Positions 45,301 through 64,000 of a DNA stretch of 64,000 bases are shown here, piece after piece. The notes below the pieces were generated by a model. It was not told the origin of the DNA. It worked only from the letters and a program-made list of their open reading frames with translations, and did not search any database. The DNA is from Eudorina sp. 2006-703-Eu-15. Taxonomy: Eukaryota > Chlorophyta > Chlorophyceae > Chlamydomonadales > Volvocaceae. The stretch lies in NCBI GenBank assembly GCA_003117195.1, contig BDSI01000093.1, positions 304,001 to 368,000 of the forward strand, written 5' to 3'. The position numbers were made by a program, and so were the translations under genes. Each line of letters starts with the position of its first letter. Positions within the stretch are counted from its first letter, which is position 1.

Positions 45301-48300
45301 GGTAGGTAGGTAGGTAGGTAGGTAGGTAGGTAGGTAGGTAGGTAGGTAGGTAGGTAGGTAGGTAGGTAGGTAGGTAGGTAGGTAGGTAGGTAGGTAGGTA
45401 GGTAGGGCGGCCCTCCCAGCTCGCCCCTCCATGCTCCCCCCGTCTCCCCAGCTCGCCTCTTGGCCCCTCCCAACCCCGCTTCCCCCACTGACACGGAACC
45501 CCGCTTCCCCCACTGACACGGAACCCTTCTTCCCCCACTGACACGGAACCCCGCTTCCCCCACTGACACGGAACCCTTCTTCCCCCACTGACACGGAACC
45601 CTTCTCCCCCACTGACACGGAACCCTTCTTCCCCCACTGACACGGAACCCTTCTTCCCCCACTGACACGGAACCCTTCCTCCCCCACTGACACGGAACCC
45701 TTCTTCCCCCACTGACACGGAACCCTTCTTCCCCCACTGACACGGAACCCTTCCTCCCCCACTGACACGGAACCCTTCTTCCCCACTGACACGGAACCCT
45801 TCTTCCCCCACTGACACGGAACCCTTCTTCCCCCACTGACACGGAACCCTTCCTCCCCCACTGACACGGAACCCTTCTTCCCCCACTGACACGGAACCCT
45901 TCTTCCCCCACTGACACGGAACCCTTCTTCCCCCACTGACACGGAACCCTTCCTCCCCCACTGACACGGAACCCTTCCTCCCCCACTGACACGGAACCCT
46001 TCTCCCCCACTGACACGGAACCCTTCTCCCCCACTGACACGGAACCCTTCTCCCCCACTGACACGGAACCCTTCCTCCCCCACTGACACGGAACCCTTCC
46101 TCCCCCACTGACACGGAACCCTTCTTCCCCCACTGACACGGAACCCTTCCTCCCCCACTGACACGGAACCCTTCCTCCCCCACTGACACGGAACCCTTCC
46201 TCCCCCACTGACACGGAACCCTTCTTCCCCCACTGACACGGAACCCTTCCTCCCCCACTGACACGGAACCCTTCCTCCCCCACTGACACGGAACCCTTCT
46301 TCCCCCACTGACACGGAACCCTTCCTCCCCACTGACACGGAACCCTTCCTCCCCCACTGACACGGAACCCTTCTTCCCCCACTGACACGGAACCCTTCCT
46401 CCCCCACTGACACGGAACCCTTCTTCCCCCACTGACACGGAACCCTTCTTCCCCCACTGACACGGAACCCTTCTTCCCCCACTGACACGGAACCCTTCTT
46501 CCCCCACTGACACGGAACCCTTCCTCCCCCACTGACACGGAACCCTTCTTCCCCCACTGACACGGAACCCTTCTTCCCCCACTGACACGGAACCCTTCTT
46601 CCCCCACTGACACGGAACCCTTCTTCCCCCACTGACACGGAACCCTTCTTCCCCCACTGACACGGAACCCTTCTTCCCCACTGACACGGAACCCTTCCTC
46701 CCCACTGACACGGAACCCTTCTTCCCCCACTGACACGGAACCCTTCTTCCCCCACTGACACGGAACCCTTCCTCCCCCACTGACACGGAACCCTTCCTCC
46801 CCCACTGACACGGAACCCTTCTTCCCCACTGACACGGAACCCTTCTTCCCCCACTGACACGGAACCCTTCCTCCCCCACTGACACGGAACCCTTCCTCCC
46901 CCACTGACACGGAACCCTTCCTCCCCCACTGACACGGAACCCTTCTTCCCCCACTGACACGGAACCCTTCCTCCCCCACTGACACGGAACCCTTCTTCCC
47001 CCACTGACACGGAACCCCGCTTCCCCCACTGACACGGAACCCTTCTTCCCCCACTGACACGGAACCCCGCTTCCCCCACTGACACGGAACCCTTCCTCCC
47101 CCACTGACACGGAACCCTTCTTCCCCCACTGACACGGAACCCCGCTTCCCCACTGACACGGAACCCTTCCTCCCCCACTGACACGGAACCCTTCTTCCCC
47201 CACTGACACGGAACCCTTCCTCCCCACTGACACGGAACCCTTCCTCCCCCACTGACACGGAACCCTTCTTCCCCCACTGACACGGAACCCTTCCTCCCCC
47301 ACTGACACGGAACCCTTCTTCCCCCTCCCCAACACCCAGCCCCCTCCCCTCCAGCTAATTACACCCTCCACTCCCACCCCCCCACCACCACACACACACA
47401 CACCACACCCACCCACCCCCCCCACCTCCCACCCCCACACACACACACCCCACACACCCTCACCTCCGCTGCGATGTGCTGCAGGTACCGCAGCTCCGAG
47501 TCCCTCCGCTCCCGGGGCCGCACCTCCGCCCCGTTGAGCTGCGCCAGGCCGGACACCCGACCGATCACCTGCAGGGGGGGGCGGGGGGGGAGGGGGGAAT
47601 GTGACGGGGGTTAGGGGCGGTAGGCGAGGGGAGAGGCGGTAGGCGAGGGGAGGGGAGGGAGGGAAGGGAGGGGAGGGAGGGAGGGGCGGTGAAGGCAACG
47701 TAGTCACGTAGCATCAGTGAAAAAACAAATGGGCTGCGGGCAAGCAACGGGAATGAACGAGAGGGGAAGAAGAGGCGGGAGGCGAGGAGCGCAGAGAGTA
47801 GAGGCGCGCGCGCGGGTGTGTCCGTCAGTCGGGGGAGCGGCCCAGTAGGGGGGAGAGCGACGGCGGGAGGGGCCCATCTGGGAGGGTGCGTGGGTGTGTG
47901 AATGGGTGTGTGAGTGGGTGTTTGAGTGGGTGTGTTTGCGTGGGTGTGTTTGAGTGGGTGTGTGCGTGGGTGTGTGAGTGGGTGTGTTTGAGTGGGTGTG
48001 TGAGTGGGTGTGTGCGTGGGTGTGTTTGCGTGGGTGTTTGAGTGGGTGTGTGAGCGGGTGTGTGCGTGGGTGTGTGAGCGGGTGTGTGCGTGGGTATAGG
48101 AAATTGGTAGACATGCGTGTGTTTAATGAGAAGCCCACCACGTGGATGAGTGCGTGTATGCGACTATGCGCCGAGCAGCGCCCGTCAGTCCCTCCTCCCG
48201 ATCCCTCCTCACCTCGAATCGGCCTCCCGTCTTCGACTGCGCCAGCACGGGGTTGCCCGTCAGCCTCACCTCCTGAGCAGGGGAGGGGGATATGGGGCGA

Positions 48301-51300
48301 GGGAAATGTGGGGAAGGGACGGGTTCTCGGATGGCGGGGGGGGGAGGGAGGGGTAGAGGGGAAACTGGTAGACATTTTAAACTGAGCTGCTGCCAGAGAG
48401 ACGGTTAAAGCGGCGGTAAAGCGGCGCCGAGGTGGGGGCCGGGGGGCAGGGGGTGGACGCCGGGTTTCGGCAGGGGGGCTGTCCGTTCAGGAGGGATGCA
48501 GCGACTGAAGAAATGCTCTCATCAGCCGTGAACCGCCCCTCCTAGCGCCCCCTACCCGGACCGCTCCCACCCACCCCACCCCGCCCGAAGGACCACAGTC
48601 CATATCGCCTCCACATCCCCCCTCGAATTTTAACTCCTTTCTCGTTCGGTACCCTCCAACCCAACCGCACCCCGCTCCCCCCACCCTCCAGCCTCCACTC
48701 CGGCCCACCCTCCAGCCCCACCCTCAGCCCCCGCCCCCCCGGCCCACCTTGAGCGCCGGGAACTGATCCAGTTGGTCCACACTGCCCCAGTCCGCCACCC
48801 CGCACCCTCCCAGGAACAACGAGGTCAGCCGGGGGAAGGCGGGAGGCGGGACATCCGCGGCTGGGGCTGCCGCCGCCGCCCCCGCCCCCGCCTCCGCCGC
48901 TGCCGCCCCCGCCTCCGCCGCTGCCGCTGCATCTGCTGCTGCTACAGCTGGTGCTACAGCCTCCGCCGTGCCGGCTCCCGGGTATCTGATTGTGGTGACC
49001 CACGGGTTGGCTCCCACGTGCAGGCGCGTGAGGGCGGGCAGGAGGCGGAGGAGCTCCAGGGTAGGCCACCCGACCAGCTGGCAGTCCTCCAGGGTCAGGA
49101 TCTGGATCGGGTACGGCAGGATTGGGGGGAGACACAAAAGGGCGGGGGGGTACGACGAGGGACAGGGTCGGACCGTGCAATCCGGTCCGGAGGCTGCCGT
49201 ACTGATTGATGAAATCCTGGGTTCGGGATTCGACCGCGGGTTCCGACCCCGCGGGTGACTGATGTTGAGAAATGAAGGATTTCCCATTTACGGCTGCATT
49301 CATTGTCAGGTAAAAAAATGTATGCGAATGAATGCGACCCATGGGTCATGGCGAGGGGTTTACAGCAAAGTGGTAAAGACAGGGGATGAAGGGCAGCAGC
49401 CGGAAGCGCTCCGACGGCTTGGTCGGACTCCGCCAGCCCCGCCTGCGCACCCACGGGTCAGTCGGACCCACCTGCAGCTTAGGAAACAGCGACGCGAGCT
49501 GCCCCGCGGCCGCGTCGTCCCCACTGCCGCCGCGCGCACCACCTTCTCCCCCTCCACCACCTCCGGATCCCGAAGCTTCCTCTCCACCTCCACCTCCACT
49601 TTCACCTCCTCGGGCCGGTCCCGACGTCCCCGGCTCATCCACCTCGCGCCCAGCAGCCGCGGAACCCTCCGGCACCGCGCTTTCCTCCTGCTCTGCTGGC
49701 TGTCGTACCGCCTCCCCCGACCCATGGGTCGCGTGCACGGCCGTCTGCGGCAACCCCTGCGCGGGAGCAGCGGCCTCCGGCGGCTCGGCCCCCGGCGATG
49801 GCGGTGGCGGTGGTGCGGTTGGATCTAGGGATGCGATGGGGTTTCCGCAGAGGTGGAGTTCCTCCAGGGAGGGCAGCGCAGGCGCCAGCCGCAGTACGGC
49901 GCTCCAGGAGAGGTCGCAGTCGTTGAGGACGAGCACCTTGAGGCCGGGCAGCTGCACGGGGGGCCGGGTGGGGGGGAGGACCTGCGGGCCAAGCAGGTGG
50001 GGGGTGGGGGCGAAATGAGGGGCGGCACGGGAGAGAGAGGTCACGCCGGCTTGACGCTTGACTGCTGGATTTGATGGGTGACAGTAGTCCAGCAGCAGAC
50101 AAATACGGAGTGCGCTGACTGCCAGGTCAAGCATCTGGTGAAACATCTGCCTATACCAGCATCCAAAGCAATAGTGACGATATCCAGGTCTTACCCGCAC
50201 CCGCACCCGCACCCGCACCCGCACCCGCACCCCCCGACCCCGAGCCGCGCCCGCACCCGCACCCGCACCCGCACCCGCACCCGCACCCCCCGACCCGAGC
50301 CGCGCCCGCACCCGCACCCGCACCCGCACCCGCACCCGCACCCCCCGACCCCGAGCCGCGCCCGCACCCGCACCCGCACCCGCACCCGCACCCGCACCCC
50401 CTGACCCGAGCCGCGCCCGCACCCGCACCCGCACCCGCACCCGCACCCGCACCCGCACCCCCGACCCCGAGCCGCGCCCGCACCCGCACCCGCACCCGCA
50501 CCCGCACCCGCACCCGCACCCGCACCCGCACCCGCACCCACACCCGCACCCGCACCCCCCGACCCCGAGCCGCGCCCGCACCCGCACGCGCACCCGCACC
50601 CGCACCCCCGACCCCGAGCCGCATCCGCACCCGCACCCGCTCCCCCACCCGCACCCGCACCCGCATCCGCACCCGCACCCGCTCCCCCACCCGCACCCGC
50701 ACCCGCACCTCCATCCCCACCCACCCACCCATCCACCCATCCATCCACCCCCAACCCCACCCACCCATCCGCACCCGCACCCGCACCCGCATCCGCATCC
50801 GCACCCGCATCCGCACCCCCCGACCCCGAGCCGCGCCCGCACCCGCACCCCCACCCCCACCCGCACCCGCACCTGGATCCTGTTCTCGCTGAGGTTGAGG
50901 ACCTGCAGTCCGGGCAGTGCCCCCTCCCCCTGCCCCTGCCCCTGGTCCCGCCCCGCCAGCTCCTCCACAAAGGCCCAGGACGCCACCAGGTTGGAGGTCA
51001 GGTCCAGGGAGGTCAGCAGCGGGGCGGTGGAGCGGAGCTGCCGGGGGTCGCCCTGACGAGGGTGGGGCGGGGAAGGTTGGGGAAGGTTGGGGAAGTGTGG
51101 AGGTTCGGGGACAGGGACAGATTCGCTGCCGCTGAGGCTGCAGCCGCGGCAGCTGAGACAGGTATGGGTTGCGGCGCCGACCCCTCCCCTCCAGCACTGC
51201 ACCTTACGGCACTGCCCCGGGCAGCGATTGCGACCCACCCACCTAAGCAGCGCCGTCGAGCCCTGCCGCCCCCCGGCCCCTCACCCTTGCCTCCCTGGCC

Positions 51301-51870
51301 CTCGGCCCTCTTACCCCTGTGCCCCTGCTCCTCCCTCTAACTCCCTTTGGCCCTCCACTGCCGGCTTGAATCCCCCCGGCCCCTCTTCCCTCCCGTTACA
51401 CCCCACCCCCCCCGCCCCCCTCCGTTCCTCACCACGGCCGACACGTCCAGCCCCACCAGCCTGGCCGACTGCAGCATGTGGATCTGCCGCTGCATCCGCT
51501 GGATCTTCTCCTCGCCCACCAGCCGGACCTGCACCCGCCGCTGCCGGGCGGTGTGCACGTACAGCTCCTCGGCGGCCACGTTCTCGCCGCGCTCGGCGGT
51601 CTCGTTGTTGTAGCGCGCGCGCAGCGCCTCCACCACCGTCACTCCGAAGCAGACACGCTCTAGGCGGACGAAGGAGCCGGCGGTGGCGCAGGGCGAGCAG
51701 CACGTGAAGTAGCGCACGCCCGCGGTGCTGCCATCATGCTTGCCGCGGGACGGGTCGTCCCATTCGACGCCCACCCAGGTGCCCTGCTGGTTGGCTACGG
51801 GGCCGATGTAGCGGACTGTCGCATAGTCCTTGAGGATGCGGACTCGACAGCCAACAGATGGGGTCGCCAT
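42389..51870 (-). CDS. TBCE: Tubulin-folding cofactor E (CAP-Gly, LRR, ubiquitin-like), 12 exons
   Basis: Exons: 51433-51870, 50873-51052, 49472-49981, 48748-49101, 48213-48272, 47464-47568, 45126-45220, 44805-44913, 44336-44401, 43942-44052, 43143-43277, 42389-42457; one frame, 743 aa. Cofactor E binds beta-tubulin and alpha-tubulin partners in the final step of heterodimer assembly in the cytosol. Residues 6-69 are a CAP-Gly domain (GTWVGVEWDD, GKHDGS, GVRYF). From about 140 to 515 run leucine-rich repeats (LTSLDLTSN, LQVLNLSENRI, LKVLVLNDCDL, LEELHLCGNPI, LTLEDCQL, LTSLFLGGC). Residues 515-549 carry the family block ending RPRERRDSELRYL. Residues about 585-690 are the ubiquitin-like domain (VKKLPRSTTISALRLLCERL). 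It is longer than the roughly 530-aa animal protein because of Pro/Glu/Gly/Ser-rich (about 260-360) and Ala-rich (about 415-455) inserts and a PPPPPPPQQ end. Introns hold large tandem arrays. Confidence 0.95.
44673..44720 (+). repeat. (CCGT)n microsatellite in TBCE intron 8
   Basis: About 12 copies of CCGT, uninterrupted. Confidence 0.95.
45249..45405 (+). repeat. (TAGG)n microsatellite in TBCE intron 6
   Basis: About 39 copies of TAGG, close to the 3' end (in gene direction) of intron 6, right next to the acceptor of exon 7. On the transcribed strand it reads CCTA and lies where the polypyrimidine tract would be. Confidence 0.95.
45478..47325 (-). repeat. 25-bp minisatellite, about 74 copies, in TBCE intron 6
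   Basis: Unit on the plus strand: CACTGACACGGAACCCTTCT TCCCC, with TTCTT/TTCCT/CCGCTT variants and occasional 24-bp units. It fills most of intron 6. Because 25 is not a multiple of 3 and no stop occurs in any minus-strand phase, it produces three overlapping open frames of 678-861 codons (VSVGEEGFRVSGG type). These are not genes. Confidence 0.97.
47885..48100 (+). repeat. GTGTGTGAGTGGGTGTTTGA-type repeat in TBCE intron 5
   Basis: Imperfect 10-14 bp units of GTGTGTGAGTGG and GTGTTTGAGTGG in tandem. Confidence 0.85.
50191..50870 (+). repeat. (CGCACC)n array with CCCCGAGCCG spacers in TBCE intron 2
   Basis: Blocks of 5-10 CGCACC hexamers separated by CCCGACCCCGAGCCGCGCC, giving a higher-order unit of about 60-75 bp. 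It runs up to the donor of exon 2, whose GTGCGGGTGCGG intron start is part of the array. Confidence 0.92.
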
Positions 51871-53009
51871 CCCGGTTTCAGAGAACTCCGTCCCCGAAAA
51901 GAGACGTAGATAATGAAAGGAGAAGAAAACTTTGTGTCAATTGTTTTTTCCTGTCTGTTAATCACGAAACTGTTAAAGGTGGGAATGCGACATACAACTG
52001 TAAATTTGCTGCTTGGCGCCACAGGCCTGATCTCTAGCTTCGCAGAAAAATAAAAGCCTCATGACATGTGGTTGTTGAAAAAATATATCTTATCAGGTCA
52101 TGGTCATGCTGTCGCGCGGGGCCTTCCATGGAATTTGGAAAGTCGCCGTGCAATGCCGCCGTACGCTTCTCTCCGCGATCAATAATGGCGACGCGCGAAT
52201 CGGAATGATGTGGCGGCATCACGGTGTGCTCAATCTCTTGCACCTCCTGCCGCGTTTGACCAGGATTCCGTACGTGAGTAGTACGGTAGTACGGTAATCG
52301 TTACAAGGTGGACCCGTACTTACGTGTGCATCGCGATCCCCAACATCCCGGTATGTCGCTCGTGAACTTTCCGGACTCTGAGGTCCATGTACCTGTTTCT
52401 TTTCGAACTCGACGAAACGCGACGTGCGTTCTGCTCACCAAGAAAGAGGCAACCGCGCGGTCGGCACCTCACGGCATCCATCCTCACCCTTCCCACCGCC
52501 GCGCACTACCCGCGGGGAGAGGTGGATGGGCCGGTGCTGTTGGCCGGCCGGTGCCCATGCATGCATTATGAATGATGAACGGGCGGGCAGGTTCCCTGTC
52601 TAGTAGAGCCGCCGCTGCGGGCCCAGCAGCAGGGCGCATGAGTGGATGCGTGGGTGGAAGAGTCTTCATTCTGTGCACGGGGCGGGGTTGGATTAGTTGG
52701 ATGGCTCAATCGGTGCGCCCTCGGCGGGCAGGGTCCGACCGAGCCACCTACCTATCCAATAGTCCCCTCATCATCTCCTCCTCAGGTGACCACACCACAC
52801 CACAGGTGACCACACCACACAGCAGCAGGGCAGCGCCAGCGCGGCAAACCGTCACCGCCCTGACGTTTGCGGGACCAACGGATACCGCCGAACACATACG
52901 TCATCATGACCAGCCCGACGTGCCACACGTAGACGTCCGTGCACGTGCCCCACAAGCTGCCGCCTCTGCCTGTTCTTCCCACCACCATCCCCGGTACAGG
53001 GGAATTCAC

Positions 53010-53147
53010 CGTTGATCCCTTTGTGGTCCGCTGTAACCTTCATCCATTCATTCATCCCCTGGCTCGGGTGCAACACCGGACCGCTCCTTACCACATGAAT
53101 GGATGAACGTTACAGCGGATGGACCTCGAAAAGGGATCCTTACATGT
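53010..53147. mobile_element. Small fold-back element carrying the GGTCCGCTGTAAC module at both ends
   Basis: The left arm GATCCCTTTGTGGTCCGCTG TAACCTTCATCCATTCATTC and the right arm (reverse complement of a module copy, AATGGATGAACGTTACAGCG GATGGACC to GGGATCC) are inverted relative to each other around about 40 bp. This is the only place where the module is seen as a complete two-ended element. Confidence 0.65.
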
Positions 53148-53702
53148 GTACCGCCGTGTCACAGTCCCCCCGGGTACGCCCCTGGAGCCGGACCCCTGCT
53201 GCACCCGTATATATCCACACCGACCCGCACTCCTAGCACTCCTAGGTCCTAGCACTCCAGCTACACCCGAACCCGCACAGCCCTGCACCCGCACCCCCAG
53301 CCCCCCAGCCCCCGAGCCCCACCCGAACCCGCACAGGCGGCACAGTCCTGCACCCGCACATACCAACCCCAGATAGCTGTGTACACAAGCTGAGCACCAC
53401 CTGCCCCGGCATCTACCTGTCCGGATCGACCGGCCGCACATACATCCAGGCGACGAGGCGAGACCAGCCATCGAAATGACCACGCACAGACTAAACCAGG
53501 TATCGTACATACACGTACGCCCGAGCGAACACCATCATCGTAATGACCACCGAACAACCAATGGGCACCCTTGACCTCGCTCGCTCGGGTCATGCATCCG
53601 GATCACCAGCGAGCGCCCGCGGGACCACCGAACAATTATGACCACGTATATTTGCACCCATCCATCGACCCCGCCCACACAGGCATTTACACAGACACGC
53701 CC

Positions 53703-53876
53703 GCTGGATGGGCACCCGCTGCTGCCTAGCAGCTGGATGGGCACCCGCTGCTGCCTAGCAGCTGGATGGGCACCCGCTGCTGCCTTGCAGCTGGATGGGC
53801 ACCCGCTGCTGCCTAGCAGCTGGATGGGCACCCGCTGCTGCCTAGCAGCTGGATGGGCACCCGCTGCTGCCTAGCT
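53703..53876 (+). repeat. 29-bp minisatellite, six copies
   Basis: Unit CTGGATGGGCACCCGCTGCT GCCTAGCAG; copies are nearly identical. Confidence 0.95.
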
Positions 53877-54065
53877 AGCGCGGTCAGTAATGATAAGGCC
53901 CGGCGGATCATCCCCGGTATGCCTGACTACACATACACGGTACACCGAATGGCTGCGTACAGGTTCGTTGCACCCAAGGGGGGTTGAGGTCATCACTGTG
54001 GCCAAGCAAGCGATTCAGGTCAGATCCACCGGTGGCAGCGGATCCATCCCTGGATCCGTCCCTGG

Positions 54066-54312
54066 ACTTATCGCTGGATCCATCCACCGGTGCGTGGCAG
54101 CGGATCCATCCCTGGATCCATCCACCGGTGCGTGGCAGCGGATCCATCCTGGATCCATCCACCGGTGCGTGGCAGCGGATCCATCCCTGGATCCATCCAC
54201 CGGTGCGTGGCAGCGGATCCATCCCTGGATCCATCCACCGGTGCGTGGCAGCGGATCCATCCCTGGATCCATCCACCGGTGCGTGGCAGCGGATCCATCC
54301 CTGGATCCATCC
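54066..54312 (+). repeat. 37-bp minisatellite, about six and a half copies
   Basis: Unit GGATCCATCCACCGGTGCGT GGCAGCGGATCCATCCCT; one copy lacks two bases. Rich in BamHI-type GGATCC palindromes. Confidence 0.95.
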
Positions 54313-54835
54313 ATCCGTCACTGCCCCGCCCTTGCTCCCATGTGGCCCGCCACATGCAGGATCCTGCGCACGACCGCTCAGACGGACGTCAGTTAGGACA
54401 GCATGGCCCTGCACTGGTCGCAAAACACCACCACCGGGCATCCCGCCCCACGCACCCGACGCCACGCCCTCTAATGAACCATCCGCGGTCTCTGAACCTT
54501 CTGCTGCGGCTTCTGAACCATCTGCAGCTGCCGCCTCTGCGGCCGCAGTTGCCCCAGAGGCCGCCTTCGGCCCATCCGCGGTGGAGGCGTAGGCGGACCG
54601 TGATGCCGCTGTATCGCTGCCATCAGAGCCGCCATCGAGGGCTGCAGGGAATAATGCAGGGTCCGCTTCGCCTCGCTGTCTCCGTCGAGGTTTGTTCACG
54701 TGAAGTTGCTGCACATGGGCGGCAGCTCCGAGACCACCCGTGTGGACGGCATCGGAGGGCGCGTTCCACGAGTGTGTTGTGAACGAACGGTTAAGAAGTT
54801 TCGGTCTATGTGTGTATGGCTAAGTAGTAGTACCC

Positions 54836-54900
54836 GTTACAAGGTGGACCCGCGCGAGTTCCGACTGGGTGGGTGTTCCAACGGGCCCAGACAGCGATCT
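54836..54900 (-). mobile_element. 3' end of the SINE-like element seen at 10552-10862
   Basis: Minus strand: GTCTGGGCCCGTTGGAACAC CC ... GGGTCCACCTTGTAACGGGT, matching positions about 10800-10855 of the full-length copy. Confidence 0.6.
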
Positions 54901-55518
54901 AGCAGGCGTATGTGTCTCCAGGGGGGCGATGATCGTGTCCGGATGGATACATAGACCAAACACATCCGTCCGTTTTCCATAGTAGTGCACTGCATGTTGC
55001 TACGCCCGTGCTTGCGCTGCGCCCTGGTGGTGGCGCGGTCGTCTTGCTCTTGCTCGCCCAGGCATACTGGCTTGCCTGACAGACAGCAGAACGCCAGGCG
55101 GCTGGTGATTTAGGTCTGCATACAGCTACATACAGCTCAGCCACTGCCACATCGGAAAATCCCCACGAGGTAGCCTTCATGCATGCACCCGAACCGTCCC
55201 AAACCGCATCATCATCGTGTCAGAATCATCAGTAAGTACGAAACGAAACGGTGCACATCGTACGACGCAAAAACATTGTCGTGGAATACTGTACGACGCT
55301 TGCCACGTATTGCAACACGAGGACCCGCCAGACACCCACCCCCCGCCCGCCCGCCGCTGTGCGCTGGCCCCCCGCCACAGCCTCGTGTGCCATGGCGTCG
55401 AGTGCGGAATGACTAATTCCCGCGACTGCCGTACTCCGCGCCTCACCGCCATGCCACCCTGCTGCAGTACATCAACATCGATGTACGGTAATGCCTCCAT
55501 GCGCCCATGCCATCCAAC

Positions 55519-63711
<8,193 letters not shown>

Positions 63712-64000
63712 TCAGTGTGACGCCGACGTGGGGGCGCGGATGCGAGGTGATGCCATCAGCAGGCCGCGTTCCCGCTGCGGGGAACCGTAGCTCCGAAAAC
63801 AAAAATGTGTGCCATGGCTAGGCGCCCGCCTTAGAGGAAGGATCACACAAATAGACCGAATGCATTTGATGACCGAAATTTGACTGAGTATGGGTGCAGG
63901 GCGGGACGTCCGAGTGCTGGGGGCTCCAAAGCTGGGCAGCTGGGCAGCTCACAAGGGCGGTGTGCGTTTCACCACTTGGGGGCGCCGCAAACAGCAACGA
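63712..64000. other. Upstream region of the sorting nexin gene
   Basis: Probably 5' UTR and promoter. No open frame or recognisable element; an upstream 5' exon beyond the window cannot be excluded. Confidence 0.35.

Larger units (their letters stand above)
51871..55518. other. Intergenic region between TBCE and the sorting nexin
   Basis: Contains the TBCE upstream region, a SINE 3' end (52302-52330), a small fold-back element (53010-53147), two minisatellites and a second SINE 3' end (54836-54900). An 807-bp minus-strand frame (53908-54714) is Ala/Gly-rich and runs through a minisatellite; I do not accept it as a gene. Confidence 0.5.

Noticed and set aside
45478..47325. CRISPR-like regular repeats
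   Set aside because: Units are contiguous with no unique spacers, and the setting is a eukaryotic intron.
45073..47707. Three overlapping minus-strand open frames of 678, 736 and 861 codons
   Set aside because: They run through a 25-bp minisatellite whose unit has no stop in any phase; real TBCE exons lie on either side and the array is an intron.
50078..51238. Long Arg/Val or Gly/Ala-rich frames (RVRVRVRV, GAGAGAGA)
   Set aside because: Translation of the CGCACC hexamer array in TBCE intron 2.
53908..54714. 268-aa Ala/Gly-rich minus-strand frame
   Set aside because: A third of it is the 37-bp minisatellite, it has no recognisable domain, and GC-rich DNA here keeps other frames open too.

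Overview
This window looks like nuclear DNA from a chlorophyte green alga, most likely a member of the Chlamydomonadales. That placement is an inference. It rests on intron-dense genes with short exons, very Ala/Gly/Pro-rich proteins, GC-rich exons, large tandem repeats inside introns, and animal-like extracellular domains (SRCR, C-type lectin, PAN) in an alga-like setting. I assembled seven gene models by reading exons, GT/AG sites and codon phase by hand; all lie on the minus strand. No gene is supported on the plus strand.

Right to left along the minus strand: (1) a PX-BAR sorting nexin of the SNX1/SNX2 type (63711 to 55519, 11 exons); (2) tubulin-folding cofactor E, TBCE (51870 to 42389, 12 exons: CAP-Gly, leucine-rich repeats, ubiquitin-like domain); (3) a secreted or membrane-anchored mosaic protein with a C-type-lectin-like domain, two PAN domains and a thaumatin domain (40276 to 36656, 5 exons); (4) a relic signal-peptide exon with duplicated upstream DNA (31121); (5-7) three tandem paralogues, here called C (27409 to 20926), B (18537 to 12404) and A (9305 to 968). 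Each of these encodes a signal peptide, a Pro-rich stalk, an SRCR domain, a short Pro-rich linker, a second more divergent SRCR-like domain and a short tail. A and B have identical intron phases through all 11 exons. C matches them except at exon 9 and the terminal exon.

The left two thirds (1-42 kb) is moderately AT-rich and full of ATGCAT, TACGTA and CA/TA microsatellite sequence. It carries several small TIR or fold-back elements: a 577-bp element with a TGAA target-site duplication, a CAGGGTGGCTATCTTA family, a pair of about 500-bp GTACTGCC elements and a dispersed GGGGTCCGCTGTAAC module. It also has two tRNA-related SINE-like stretches and a near-perfect 190-bp palindrome. The right third is GC-rich; its introns are packed with tandem repeats (25-bp minisatellite of about 1.85 kb, TAGG, GACA, CGCACC, CCCGA, GGT arrays), which create long spurious open frames.

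Functionally, TBCE (tubulin heterodimer assembly) and the sorting nexin (endosomal retromer-type sorting) are housekeeping genes. The SRCR cluster and the lectin/PAN/thaumatin mosaic are secretory-pathway recognition-type proteins and are the accessory, fast-evolving part of the window.
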